DNA of 27,605 bases from Fidelibacterota bacterium. GTDB lineage: Bacteria; Fidelibacterota; UBA2242. The position numbers and the translations under genes were made by a program. A model generated the notes under the pieces. The model was given only the letters and a program-made list of their open reading frames with translations, ran no database searches and was not told the origin of the DNA. The DNA lies in NCBI GenBank assembly GCA_003527965.1, contig DPVY01000104.1:1-27605 (forward strand), given 5' to 3'. Numbering within the stretch: the stretch's first letter is position 1; each line of letters begins with the position of its first letter. Below are positions 8,299 through 16,931 of this stretch, one piece after another.

Positions 8299-8434
8299 GT
8301 AAATATACCTTTATATGAACTATTTCCGGTTTATAAAAAAAGCGGTTGAATTTAATTGAGAGAGGGGCTCAATGTCAACGAAAAAGCCCTCTTCCTGTTA
8401 AAATATAAATTAGCGGGCAAGATTTAAATGGTTT
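8299..8434 (-). other. Intergenic leader upstream of secD
   Basis: This 136-base gap lies between the M99-type peptidase gene and secD. It contains the promoter described separately. An imperfect pairing, AGAGGGC at about 8388-8394 with GCCCCTCT at about 8361-8368 (minus-strand reading), brackets the -35 box. It might act as a weak terminator or just be chance. Plus-strand AT tracts fill the remainder. Confidence 0.4.
8350..8378 (-). promoter_or_regulatory. Putative sigma-70-type promoter of secD
   Basis: On the minus strand, TTGACA (8373-8378, perfect -35) is followed by a 17-base spacer and TTAAAT (8350-8355, 4 of 6 to TATAAT). Its position, about 50 bases upstream of the secD ATG, is suitable. 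The match was found by eye and has no experimental support. Confidence 0.5.
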
Positions 8435-9871
8435 TTATTCAATTGAAATAAAAATCCGGGATAATTCCCGTTCATTTTTAACAACTACGATCGGATAGAT
8501 TTTACCGGCGCCGTTAAGCGAATATTTTTTCCATCGTAAGCTGCCGGTATCTATGAGGTAATTTCGGTCTTCGCCGCTATTATAATCCTGCGGTGGAACA
8601 TATCCTTTTAGATTAACCGTATAATCCCTGAAATTCATTTTTTCATGTAAAACATTCAGGATTTTGAATTGATCACTTCGCTTAACAGGGACAGTCTGAC
8701 CATCAAAAAAAGCCTGTTTTTTCCCATTGATTTCTAAAATGTAAGTAAATAACCGACCATCGACAGTGTCAACATTCAGGTTGATTTTACCAATAACATG
8801 GTTATCCTTGCGAACAATTATCCGGGTAGGTTTTTCGACAACGAGTTTTTTCTTGAAATCCTGTTCGTCTCCAATTCCGAGAATATCGCAACTGAGCCCC
8901 CGGTCATAATTGGATTCGATATGTGTTATTTTAATTTTATCGCCACCGAAAACCGTCAGAGTACTCTGATTGTCCAGGACTATCGGGGTTTTGTCGTTAA
9001 TCGATACCATCAGATAAATTAGGCGGGGCGGTTCGTAAATAATGGCAGGGTGTTCCGGCTCAATGCTAAAAAGTTTCAGAAATTCATTGATAACATAATT
9101 GTGATAGCGAATCTTCAGTTCCAGGCTGCCGAGATTTTTAGATGTCTCTACCCCGAATGCCGGTATTCCAAACTGAGACAAAGCGAAATAGGTTGCGGAT
9201 TTTTTTTGTTCCGGAAAGCGGGTGTTATGTTCAAAAGTTTTAGTATTCATGAATTGCAGGTGGTGATTGGGATCGCTGATTTTCCGATTTACTTTTTCCA
9301 GCACCGCCCTGGCCAACTTTTCGAGATAAAGAGTATCCCGTTCGGTAATATATTCGGAGGCATCGGCAATAATAGATTGACCGAATTTATCAGGATTTCG
9401 GTTATTATCAACATAGGTGTCGCTATAATAACCAAAGCCATCATGGAGATTTAAAAAGAGATCCGATTCAGCCATCAGACCTTTAATGATTTCAACAATC
9501 CGGTCATCGATATCTTTAGGAGCGTCACTGTCAAAGCGGCGATTCATATCACCGTTGACCCCCCGGTCATTTCTTATAATCGAATGAAAGTTAGCCCGTG
9601 GAACAATGATTAGATTTCCTTTTTCCAAAACGAGATTCGGGTATAAATCAGCTGATAAAAAACCGCCGGGCTCATCGCCCTGAATACCGCCGAGAATTAA
9701 AATGGTATTGCCGTCATTGCGACCATACAGCCGATATACATCTAATTGATTGGGCGTGTTTATAAAATAGGTCATGTTTTCCCGGCATGGTCTTTCCGGG
9801 GAAGCTGAAAAAAGAGTTTGAGAAAAGAGAATCAGCGGTAGAATACAGAAATTGATTAATATTTTCTTCAT
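8435..9871 (-). CDS. Csd4/Pgp1-like M14/M99 zinc D,L-carboxypeptidase (peptidoglycan trimming), exported
   Basis: Predicted exported zinc carboxypeptidase of 478 aa. A signal peptide (about 1-23) is followed by an M14-fold domain with the motif GGIQGDEPGG. The first zinc ligand is thus Gln64 rather than the usual His, with Glu67, His143 in NLHDGFG, the substrate Arg in MNRRF (about 109-113) and a catalytic Glu242 in FGVETSKN. Helicobacter Csd4 and Campylobacter Pgp1 use the same Q-x-x-E...H arrangement; their enzymes cut meso-diaminopimelate-containing muropeptide tripeptides to dipeptides. The C-terminal half (about 275-478) looks beta-rich and may correspond to the Ig-like domains of Csd4. 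The gene starts one base after the stop of the YkuD-fold gene, whose product would supply the preceding trimming step. The exact substrate is inferred. Confidence 0.8.
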   Translation of the reverse strand: MKKILINFCILPLILFSQTLFSASPERPCRENMTYFINTPNQLDVYRLYGRNDGNTILILGGIQGDEPGGFLSADLYPNLVLEKGNLIIVPRANFHSIIRNDRGVNGDMNRRFDSDAPKDIDDRIVEIIKGLMAESDLFLNLHDGFGYYSDTYVDNNRNPDKFGQSIIADASEYITERDTLYLEKLARAVLEKVNRKISDPNHHLQFMNTKTFEHNTRFPEQKKSATYFALSQFGIPAFGVETSKNLGSLELKIRYHNYVINEFLKLFSIEPEHPAIIYEPPRLIYLMVSINDKTPIVLDNQSTLTVFGGDKIKITHIESNYDRGLSCDILGIGDEQDFKKKLVVEKPTRIIVRKDNHVIGKINLNVDTVDGRLFTYILEINGKKQAFFDGQTVPVKRSDQFKILNVLHEKMNFRDYTVNLKGYVPPQDYNSGEDRNYLIDTGSLRWKKYSLNGAGKIYPIVVVKNERELSRIFISIE

Positions 9872-9872
9872 T

Positions 9873-11156
9873 TTATTTTATTTCTTTCCAGGTTTCATTA
9901 ATTATTTTAAAGGTGCCGGGATCTTTAGGATGCCCCGTTATATACAGGGTTTTACGTCCCCTGTCCCGGTAATTATCTGAAGTATAATCCTGCTGAAAAG
10001 ATACGATCCACTGATATTCTGTGGGACTTGTTATCCGGATGTCGGATATACTGATATTGATATGGTGCGCTCTTGAAAACAGCGCCCGTTTATACGAATA
10101 CCAATCATTGAGACTACTGTATTGGGAAGATGCAAACGAGGAATCATAATGACTGATATATTGAAGACTGTCGGCAGCTTCCCAGGCTGTTTCCCAGGAT
10201 TTCAGGAAAGATCGGAGCACCGGCTCAGTATAAATCCTTGGAATTAATGCCGAAAAATTCTCATCGACAATTTGCCAGCACGAATCAGACCACATCAGAA
10301 CCAATTGTTTGTAGCCCCGGCTATAGAACTTTGGGCAGAGATATTCCTGCTGAAAATTGATCCGGGCTTCGTGATCGGATTGCAGGAGCCAGACCTGATC
10401 GGCGCTTACTTTTTTCCAGTTATAAATTTGCTCTAACTGTTTTTTAGTGGTGAGATGTTGAGTCCGGTCGGTTTGTGATTGAGATTTAAAATAGGGTGAA
10501 TAATATTTTGCATAACTTTCAATATCTCCGGTATTCCAATAGTTCAACCAGTTGTTAAACAAGGAATCTGTAAAAGTAAATCTGAGGACCTCCGGTGAAC
10601 CGCCGGAATGATCCAGTCTGTCGATTATGATAACCGGCGTCTTGTTCAGTTGGATAAAATCACTCAGTAATAAAAGTTTACCGTTTTCCAGCGACACACA
10701 TCCCTCGGTCTGCCGATCTACAATCTCCTCATCCCGCCCATGGATCCAGATGTTTGAGCCGTTTCGCCCATAAATTCTATCAATATGGTTTGGATAGTTG
10801 AGGACAAACGCCAGCGGGCCGTATTTCGCCGGCAGTTGATTGCCGGAAATGGTCGCTATTATATCATAAATACCTTCGGGGGTTTTATGATCCCCTTCAA
10901 CTTCCTTATTACCATCCACTTTACCGGTACTAATTCTGAAGGAGTCCAGCGCCTGAACATTCCCGGGCAAATTGCTCCTGACTACAAAAAGAGATTGTTT
11001 GGATTTGTCGATTAGCAATACATTGGAGACAGAATCAGCCGACAGGTTCCGCAGATAGAGATTCAAATCACCGCAATGCAGGCTCGTTGTACCAAGCAAA
11101 CAAATCATCAATAGAGACAGGGTTTTTGCTTTGAATATTTTAATAATTATACTCAT
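9873..11156 (-). CDS. Csd6/Pgp2-like L,D-transpeptidase-fold (YkuD) protein with two NTF2-like domains
   Basis: Exported protein of 427 aa with an N-terminal hydrophobic signal segment (about 8-27). The YkuD domain spans about 45-180, with KTPEGIYDI, NIWIHGRDEE (His139) and the catalytic-cysteine motif TEGCVSLENG (Cys153). YkuD proteins are usually peptidoglycan L,D-transpeptidases; Csd6 and Pgp2 instead act as L,D-carboxypeptidases cutting tetrapeptides to tripeptides. After the catalytic domain come two related modules, about 196-300 and 313-424. Each starts with a helix containing a Trp (NWLNYWNTGD, SFLKSWETAW) and later has FQQEY or FQQDY followed by an R/K-G-x-K stretch. These look like tandem copies of the NTF2-like C-terminal domain of Csd6. 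The stop is one base before the M99 carboxypeptidase start, so the two are coupled. Confidence 0.82.
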   Translation of the reverse strand: MSIIIKIFKAKTLSLLMICLLGTTSLHCGDLNLYLRNLSADSVSNVLLIDKSKQSLFVVRSNLPGNVQALDSFRISTGKVDGNKEVEGDHKTPEGIYDIIATISGNQLPAKYGPLAFVLNYPNHIDRIYGRNGSNIWIHGRDEEIVDRQTEGCVSLENGKLLLLSDFIQLNKTPVIIIDRLDHSGGSPEVLRFTFTDSLFNNWLNYWNTGDIESYAKYYSPYFKSQSQTDRTQHLTTKKQLEQIYNWKKVSADQVWLLQSDHEARINFQQEYLCPKFYSRGYKQLVLMWSDSCWQIVDENFSALIPRIYTEPVLRSFLKSWETAWEAADSLQYISHYDSSFASSQYSSLNDWYSYKRALFSRAHHINISISDIRITSPTEYQWIVSFQQDYTSDNYRDRGRKTLYITGHPKDPGTFKIINETWKEIK

Positions 11157-11234
11157 AAAAACTCAAACTTCAGCCAGGCGCAAAATTAGGTAAATAAAGA
11201 AAATTATAAAAGGATTTATCCGACCCGGTGGAAA

Positions 11235-12179
11235 TCAAATTTCCGGCGACTGTGAAATGCCCCGCCAGAGCGCCGCTGCCATGAGCAATCGCACAAAAAC
11301 ATTGGAAATCGGATAGGGGAAGATAAGGTAACAGAATTTCAGGATTTGAAAAGATACTGTTGACTTCAGGATGATTCCGGGAATCCGTTTGATTTTACTT
11401 AAAAGACCGGTGCGAGATTTTATATAAGAATAGCGGTACAGTTTATCAAATTCCGGGTGTTTTTGAACCAGGTATGGAACCACCTCCTTGCCGAATGTTC
11501 GGATATTGTTCAGTGCTTCATTGAATGGGCGATAGTGGTGATGGATGACTTTTATATGAGGAGCATAGTACAGACCTTCAGGATATTTCTGCCAAAGGCG
11601 ATAGGAAAACTCAGTGTCTTCGCCGCCGTAATGTTTTATGGCGTCATCAAACAGACCAACTTTATCAGTCACCGGCTTTTTTATTGAAGTACAATTAAAT
11701 AGAAATACATGAAAAGACAGCGGAATATCGGAGACAAATTTTGAGGCTCCCCGGCATGCTTCATAGAGATAGCGCTGGTATTTATCATAGCGATTATTAA
11801 TTGAAGGTATTATTGCGGATAGTACACCGATAACGCCGTTTTGCCGATGGGCGCTCACATGTTCTTCGATAAAATTATCAGGCACCTCCATATCGGCATC
11901 GAGGAAAATCAATATCTCCCCGGAAGCATTCCGAATACCGGTATTCCGGGCTGCCGCAAGAGCCTTATTAGAATCGTGGGAAATTATTTTTGTGTTCGGC
12001 GGCAATTCCAGCCTGTTCAGGATTTCCATGGTATTGTCCGTAGAGGCATCATTAACGATTATAATTTCAACCTTTGATTTTGGGTAACTCTGATTCCCGA
12101 GCGAGGCTAAACACACCGGCAGGGTCTTGGCCGAATTGTAAGCCGGGATAATGACGGAAACTGTTATTGGATTAGTCAT
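11235..12179 (-). CDS. Family 2 glycosyltransferase
   Basis: GT-A fold, inverting sugar transferase of 314 aa, probably acting on a lipid-linked surface glycan at the cytoplasmic face. It starts with VSVIIPAYNSAKTLPVCLASL. It then has VNDASTDNT for nucleotide binding, ALAAARNTGIRNA, and the metal-binding LDADMEVP (Asp-Ala-Asp, about 95-97), followed by GGEDTEFSYRLW, which carries the probable catalytic Glu/Asp. The C-terminus has hydrophobic stretches that may associate with the membrane. The start overlaps the previous glycosyltransferase by eight bases, and this is the last gene of the glycan cluster. A 78-base gap without a clear terminator separates it from the YkuD gene. The donor sugar cannot be predicted. 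Confidence 0.9.
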   Translation of the reverse strand: MTNPITVSVIIPAYNSAKTLPVCLASLGNQSYPKSKVEIIIVNDASTDNTMEILNRLELPPNTKIISHDSNKALAAARNTGIRNASGEILIFLDADMEVPDNFIEEHVSAHRQNGVIGVLSAIIPSINNRYDKYQRYLYEACRGASKFVSDIPLSFHVFLFNCTSIKKPVTDKVGLFDDAIKHYGGEDTEFSYRLWQKYPEGLYYAPHIKVIHHHYRPFNEALNNIRTFGKEVVPYLVQKHPEFDKLYRYSYIKSRTGLLSKIKRIPGIILKSTVSFQILKFCYLIFPYPISNVFVRLLMAAALWRGISQSPEI

Positions 12180-13242
12180 CTGTTATTTGAGTTTGCAGAA
12201 TAGTTAAAAAGCGCTCTACTATATTATCCCAGGAATATTGACAAAGCTTATTTTTGCCGTCTGCCGCCAGATTCTGTCTGAGTAAGTTGTCGGACAGAAG
12301 CGTCCGGACATTGTTAACCATGGCGTCTTTATCTTTTACCGGCGCCAGTAAAGCGTTTTGTTTATCGGTTAAAAATTCGCTCACACCCTCGTTGGCGTAA
12401 GCCGCTACCGCACACCCGCAGGCCATAGCCTCCATTACCGGCAGCCCCCAGCCTTCACTGTGACTGGTATGCAGAAATATTTTCGAGGAATTATATAAAG
12501 TACGCATCTCTTCGAGCGAGGGGCGAATAACAATTTTTACCCAGGCCGGAATCCGGTGAACCGGTTTCCGTGATGACACTAAAACCGCAGAAATATTTTG
12601 ACGCTTTTTGAGTTGTTTCAGAATTGCGATAATGTCTTTCGGACCCTTGACATTCATATGATGGTATATCACGATGACATCATTCGGTCTGTCACCGATA
12701 TCTGAGGTTATAAAAAACTCTTTTTGATCAATGGCGTTTCCCAGCGGACCCAATGCCGTTTCGCCCAATTCTTTAAGCTTATTGATAATCCAACCGGCAA
12801 TTGCGATTTTGGTCAAAGGCAACCGGAAAGTCTCAAGCACAATCTTTTTCGATCTGAAATAGGTTTCGAAATGTTGCAAAAAATAGAACTTCTTCCCATG
12901 GCAATCGGGTAAGCGGTTAACCCACGCCGCGGTTTGCCAGCCGACGGCAATGACCGCATCACCTTTCGGAACGTATTTGGAGCAGGCTTTTTTTATCACG
13001 AGAACGGTCACTCTTGAATCGGGTGTATAATACAACTCAGCGGAAACCTTTGTTATCTTATCATACACCTGTTTTACGACCCGGCGCAGTCCTCCGATAA
13101 GCGGGTTGGTATAAGTAATCACAGGATAAACAATAGTGACATCATGCCCCTTATGCGCCAGACGGTTGGCGTATTCGTGGACGACTTTTACGCCACCCAT
13201 GGGAGTAGATACGAAGCCGGGTAAAATAAAGGTAATTCGCAT
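12172..13242 (-). CDS. Family 4 (GT-B) glycosyltransferase
   Basis: Retaining GT-B fold transferase, 356 aa. The N-terminal Rossmann half starts MRITFILPGFVSTPMGGVKV, with the glycine-rich acceptor loop and HEYANRLAHKGHDVTIVYP. The C-terminal half has the donor-binding E-x7-E motif in HSEGWGLPVMEAMACG (Glu263 and Glu271) and then ANEGVSEFLTDKQNALL. It lies two bases after the preceding glycosyltransferase and overlaps the next by eight, so the genes are co-translated. Probable role: sequential sugar addition to an exopolysaccharide or O-antigen repeat unit. The exact sugar is unknown. Confidence 0.9.
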   Translation of the reverse strand: MRITFILPGFVSTPMGGVKVVHEYANRLAHKGHDVTIVYPVITYTNPLIGGLRRVVKQVYDKITKVSAELYYTPDSRVTVLVIKKACSKYVPKGDAVIAVGWQTAAWVNRLPDCHGKKFYFLQHFETYFRSKKIVLETFRLPLTKIAIAGWIINKLKELGETALGPLGNAIDQKEFFITSDIGDRPNDVIVIYHHMNVKGPKDIIAILKQLKKRQNISAVLVSSRKPVHRIPAWVKIVIRPSLEEMRTLYNSSKIFLHTSHSEGWGLPVMEAMACGCAVAAYANEGVSEFLTDKQNALLAPVKDKDAMVNNVRTLLSDNLLRQNLAADGKNKLCQYSWDNIVERFLTILQTQITDD

Positions 13243-13244
13243 GC

Positions 13245-14327
13245 TTAAATTTCCAATCCGATTTGCCGGTAATACTCGTAAAGCCGCTGGATGACATTGC
13301 GATAGTCGTGGTACTTGTCAACCCATTTTCGGCCCTCAATCCCTTTTTGCATAATTAATTCCGGGTGTTCAATATAATGGACTAAAACATCCTTTATATT
13401 ATCAGGCCGGATATTGATGAACGGGTGATCGGGAATGAATTTTTCATACGTGCCATTCAAATATGTTGCACTGGCAACCCCCATAGACAAAGATTCCAGA
13501 GAATTCATGCCATAGCCCCAGGTTAATTCACCGACGTGATCGATGTAAATGTCCGCTTGACGTTTGAGTTCCAGTACTTTGGCGTGGGGCTGATTCTCAA
13601 TAAAAATAAAGTGGATGCCGTGACTCTTTTCCAGCTCTTTACAGACGGCGATAATGCGATCGGAACCTTTTATAATACGGTGAGTGGTAGCATGGCAGAT
13701 TGTGAGCGGACGATTAAGAGACTGCTTTATTTCAAAAGCCCTGACATCATAGGGTAAGAAGAGATATTTCAGGTTGGGATGCCGATAGAGCAGATCAAGT
13801 TCATTAGTCAGGTTTAAATCGCTGAGAGCTTCCATCTCCGGGATAACGCCGCGGTTGCGCATGTCCTGACCGTGATAATGGCAGATGATTTTCTTACCCC
13901 GGGCTTTCATGCGCTTTGCAAAAGCAGCATTGCGGAAGAAATCCAGTCCCCATTCGAAATGATAGACATCGAAATCCTCCAGATTATATTCCCGGATGGC
14001 GCGGTTGATTTTGGGACGCCAGACCAGTTCCCGGAGTTCCATCATTTTTTTCTGCCAACCGGGCGGTTTCCAGACCGGCGGATACCCGGAGAGATTATCG
14101 TGCAGTTCCCGTCCATCGGCCACCCGTGAAAGCACTTTTCGGGAACGAAGATACCAGGGCTTCGAAGCGATAAAGGGCAGGTTTAGCAAAATATCATTTT
14201 CATAACCCGCCGAGGTTTTATAGAAAGTCACAAAGCGGCAGTAATGACCATTCATTTCATGGGCTTTTTTCCAATAAGACAGAACCCCGACGGTGTTCTC
14301 CGGTGATATGTATAAAATTTTTAACAT
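13245..14327 (-). CDS. Divergent GT-B type glycosyltransferase
   Basis: A 360 aa protein that looks like a GT-B transferase but is less typical than its neighbours. The N-terminal half (MLKILYISPENTVGVLSYWKKAHEMNGH) lacks the usual GGxG loop. Mid-protein FDVYHFEWGLDFFR and KKIICHYHGQDMRNRG resemble acceptor-domain strands. The donor domain has AGTTHRIIKGSDRI-like residues near 212-224 (read here as ATTHRIIKGSDRI) and WGYGMNSLESLSMG (about 270-283), with Glu278 probably equivalent to the second Glu of E-x7-E; the first is not evident. It overlaps the upstream gene by seven bases and is two bases from the downstream one. The family assignment is fairly safe; the sugar is unknown. Confidence 0.75.
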   Translation of the reverse strand: MLKILYISPENTVGVLSYWKKAHEMNGHYCRFVTFYKTSAGYENDILLNLPFIASKPWYLRSRKVLSRVADGRELHDNLSGYPPVWKPPGWQKKMMELRELVWRPKINRAIREYNLEDFDVYHFEWGLDFFRNAAFAKRMKARGKKIICHYHGQDMRNRGVIPEMEALSDLNLTNELDLLYRHPNLKYLFLPYDVRAFEIKQSLNRPLTICHATTHRIIKGSDRIIAVCKELEKSHGIHFIFIENQPHAKVLELKRQADIYIDHVGELTWGYGMNSLESLSMGVASATYLNGTYEKFIPDHPFINIRPDNIKDVLVHYIEHPELIMQKGIEGRKWVDKYHDYRNVIQRLYEYYRQIGLEI

Positions 14328-15451
14328 GCCAACACTTCATTATAAATACGGTATAACGGTTTTTTCATCATTGCCCAATTATATTTTTCCCGGACAGCCC
14401 GCCAACCGTTTTGACCCATCCGATTCATGATTTCCGGATGACCGAGCAGATGGATAATGATGTCACCCAGATTCTGAGCCGTAGGAGGATCTACGAGCAC
14501 CCCTGATTCCGTCTGTTCAATATAAATTTCTGTCGACGGGACCCGGCATCCCAGAACGGGCACACCCATGCTCATAAATTCAAAAGGCTTGATCTGAATC
14601 GAGCGCTTGAATGATTCATTGGGTCTCATTGAGGAGAGTCCAAGAGTTGCGTTCCGGATTAATTGGGGTACTTCTGTGAAGGGTACCGGCGGGCTAAATT
14701 CCACCCATTTTCCGAGCTGGTTTTCACGCACGATCCGGTCCAGTTGATCTTTATACCACTGTTGAATTCCGCCGACAATCATTAATTTGGCAGCAGGAAA
14801 TTTTTCCCGGACATATTTCATGGACTCGACCATTATATCGATATTTCGCGCCGGAACTAATTGCCCATGATATAAAATAAGCGGTTGGTTTTTATCTTTT
14901 TTTTCAAACGGCGGGATTTCAAACATACCCACAATTGGATAATTATAGATGAGTGTTATTTTCTTGTGGAACGGTCTAAACCCTTTTGCCACCCAGGGCG
15001 TTACGGTAATGACATAATCGCTGAAATGCGAACAGATCCATTCTGTAGCCTGGGCTATAATTGCAGGAATGAAAGTAATTAGTTTCGATCGCCGGGTGAA
15101 TTCGGTGAAATAATAAAATATTGTCTCATGAGCATCGTATATCAGGCGACACCCGTATTTGTATTTGAGGATCAATGCAAAGGGTAGAAATTCAAATTCG
15201 TGAACATGATATAGGTTGGCCCGAATAGATTTAGCAATTTTAAAGGCGCGGAATAGGTTGCAAAAGTACCCTTTTTCAGGAAACAGATGAAATTGCACGG
15301 CGGGGTGCTGCTCCGGCTGATATCGTTTGGGAGCAATGACGGAAATCTTTGGATATTTTTCAGATAGCGTCAATACCTCTTTGTAGAAAATACGGTCATC
15401 CGTCGGATTATGTCCAACCGTAACGTGACAGATATGAACCGGTTTATGCAT
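14321..15451 (-). CDS. Family 4 (GT-B) glycosyltransferase
   Basis: GT-B transferase of 376 aa. The N-terminus has HICHVTVGHNPTDDRIFYKEV, a start typical of surface-polysaccharide GT4 enzymes. YHVHEFEFLP and YDAHET follow, and the donor domain holds LILYHGQLVPARNIDIMVES, KLMIVGGIQQWY and a binding region SIQIKPFEFMSMGVPVLGC (about 285-303) with the conserved Glu291. Four bases separate it from the flippase gene upstream, and it overlaps the next glycosyltransferase by seven. It belongs to the continuous glycan cluster from 17915 to 11235. Confidence 0.9.
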   Translation of the reverse strand: MHKPVHICHVTVGHNPTDDRIFYKEVLTLSEKYPKISVIAPKRYQPEQHPAVQFHLFPEKGYFCNLFRAFKIAKSIRANLYHVHEFEFLPFALILKYKYGCRLIYDAHETIFYYFTEFTRRSKLITFIPAIIAQATEWICSHFSDYVITVTPWVAKGFRPFHKKITLIYNYPIVGMFEIPPFEKKDKNQPLILYHGQLVPARNIDIMVESMKYVREKFPAAKLMIVGGIQQWYKDQLDRIVRENQLGKWVEFSPPVPFTEVPQLIRNATLGLSSMRPNESFKRSIQIKPFEFMSMGVPVLGCRVPSTEIYIEQTESGVLVDPPTAQNLGDIIIHLLGHPEIMNRMGQNGWRAVREKYNWAMMKKPLYRIYNEVLAC

Positions 15452-15455
15452 AGTT

Positions 15456-16904
15456 TTACCTGAATGGCAGAAGCATCTTCAGGGATGCAATCTCATCTTT
15501 TTTAAAGAATCCGAAAAGACGCAATGACAGCGGCAAAATCAATATCACCACAAATTTTATTGGTATTGAAGGATTAAAAATATAACTGAAAAATCCTGCA
15601 AGTAATGCTATAATGAATAATAAAACAATCCGGCGATATTCATAGGGTACTTTAAATAAACGCTGAGAAACCTGAAATGTGAATACCGCCAATATTATAT
15701 ATCCGATTAGTGACGAAATCGCCGATCCGAGCAGACCGAGACGGGGAATTAAGAGAAAATTCGAAAGAACATTGGCCCCGGCTGCCAGAAAAGCGATATA
15801 CGCCAGATAGCGGGTCTTCTTTTCGAAATAGATGCCCGGCAGAAAAACCTGGTTAATCCCATAAAAAACATATCCGAGCAGAATAAAGGGCACCATCGAT
15901 TCACAGCCCTGAAATTTCGGGCCGATGAGATAAACTCCGCCAATGTGAAAATTTATGATTTCGTGCATAAAGACGGTCAGCACCACCCAGAAACTTAAAG
16001 CCACCAGAATAAAATAGGTTAATACCCTTGAAAAGAGCACCCGTGAGGATTCCTTTTTCCCGGCTTTGATAAAAAACGGCTGCCAGGCATAAAAAAATGC
16101 CGTCGCGATTAACAGCATGAATATTCCGAGTTTAAAGCCGGCGCTGAAAATCCCCACAGCCTCAAGACCCATGAAATGTTGAACAATATAGCGATTCAAC
16201 ATTTCCATAGCAGCTGTGGCCAGTCCCATTGGTACAAAGGGTATCCCGAAAAGTATTAGATCTTTTGCGATATGCCCGGAAAAGCGGAATTTGATTTTTG
16301 ATATCAAAACAGTAAAAAGGATAAGCGCCGTGAGACAGGACGCAATTACATTACTTTGGAAAATCCCGATAATCCCGGTTTTCAGATAGACGACAAAATA
16401 GATGTTCAAGCCCAGAGTAATTAACACATTTATCAGGCGAACGCCCATAAAGAAGCCGGGCTTTTCCTCCAACCTTAACAGTGCAAAGGGCACTCGTGAG
16501 ATACAATCAAAGAACAGGATCAAAGCGGCAAGTTTGATCAGTTGCGCATAATCGGCTGACGACAGGAGTAGTTTGCTCAGTGGATTATTTAACAGATAGA
16601 TAATGCCGCTAAAAACAAAACTGGTGCCCAGGGCTAACCAGATAGCCGTAGACAGAACAGCTGTTTTATGTTGAGGAGCAGGATCCTCCCCGTAATGCCG
16701 CATGAGCGCCGAATCGAGACCATAATTATAGATATGATTCATGAATGCCGTGAAAACAAACACCAGCACCGCCAGACCGTAATCCGCCGGAGACAGAACA
16801 TTTGTATAAACCGGCAAAAGCAGAAAAGTAACCATCCTTGTCAAAATAGTTCCGACACCATAAACGAGGGTCTGTTTAGTCAAGGATTTGATGCTTGCTG
16901 CCAT
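15456..16904 (-). CDS. Wzx-type oligosaccharide flippase (polysaccharide biosynthesis protein)
   Basis: Inner-membrane MOP-superfamily transporter of 482 aa that would flip undecaprenyl-linked oligosaccharide to the periplasmic face. The N-terminus LTKQTLVYGVGTILTRMVTFLLLPVY, here split by positions about 8-33, is typical of this family, followed by LSPADYGLAVLVFVF. About 12-14 hydrophobic helices run through the protein, and a basic cytoplasmic loop lies near EKKTRYLAYIAFLAAGAN. Upstream is the FemAB-like gene (27-base gap); downstream are the glycosyltransferases. No Wzy polymerase or priming transferase is visible in the window, so those steps are presumably encoded elsewhere. Confidence 0.9.
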   Translation of the reverse strand: MAASIKSLTKQTLVYGVGTILTRMVTFLLLPVYTNVLSPADYGLAVLVFVFTAFMNHIYNYGLDSALMRHYGEDPAPQHKTAVLSTAIWLALGTSFVFSGIIYLLNNPLSKLLLSSADYAQLIKLAALILFFDCISRVPFALLRLEEKPGFFMGVRLINVLITLGLNIYFVVYLKTGIIGIFQSNVIASCLTALILFTVLISKIKFRFSGHIAKDLILFGIPFVPMGLATAAMEMLNRYIVQHFMGLEAVGIFSAGFKLGIFMLLIATAFFYAWQPFFIKAGKKESSRVLFSRVLTYFILVALSFWVVLTVFMHEIINFHIGGVYLIGPKFQGCESMVPFILLGYVFYGINQVFLPGIYFEKKTRYLAYIAFLAAGANVLSNFLLIPRLGLLGSAISSLIGYIILAVFTFQVSQRLFKVPYEYRRIVLLFIIALLAGFFSYIFNPSIPIKFVVILILPLSLRLFGFFKKDEIASLKMLLPFR

Positions 16905-16931
16905 AGGTATTAGACTGCTTATCTCGGGTTA

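Noticed and set aside
11060..11156. YkuD protein as a lipoprotein (Cys28 after a hydrophobic segment)
   Set aside because: The residues before the Cys (S-L-H-C) do not fit the lipobox, so an ordinary signal peptide is more likely.
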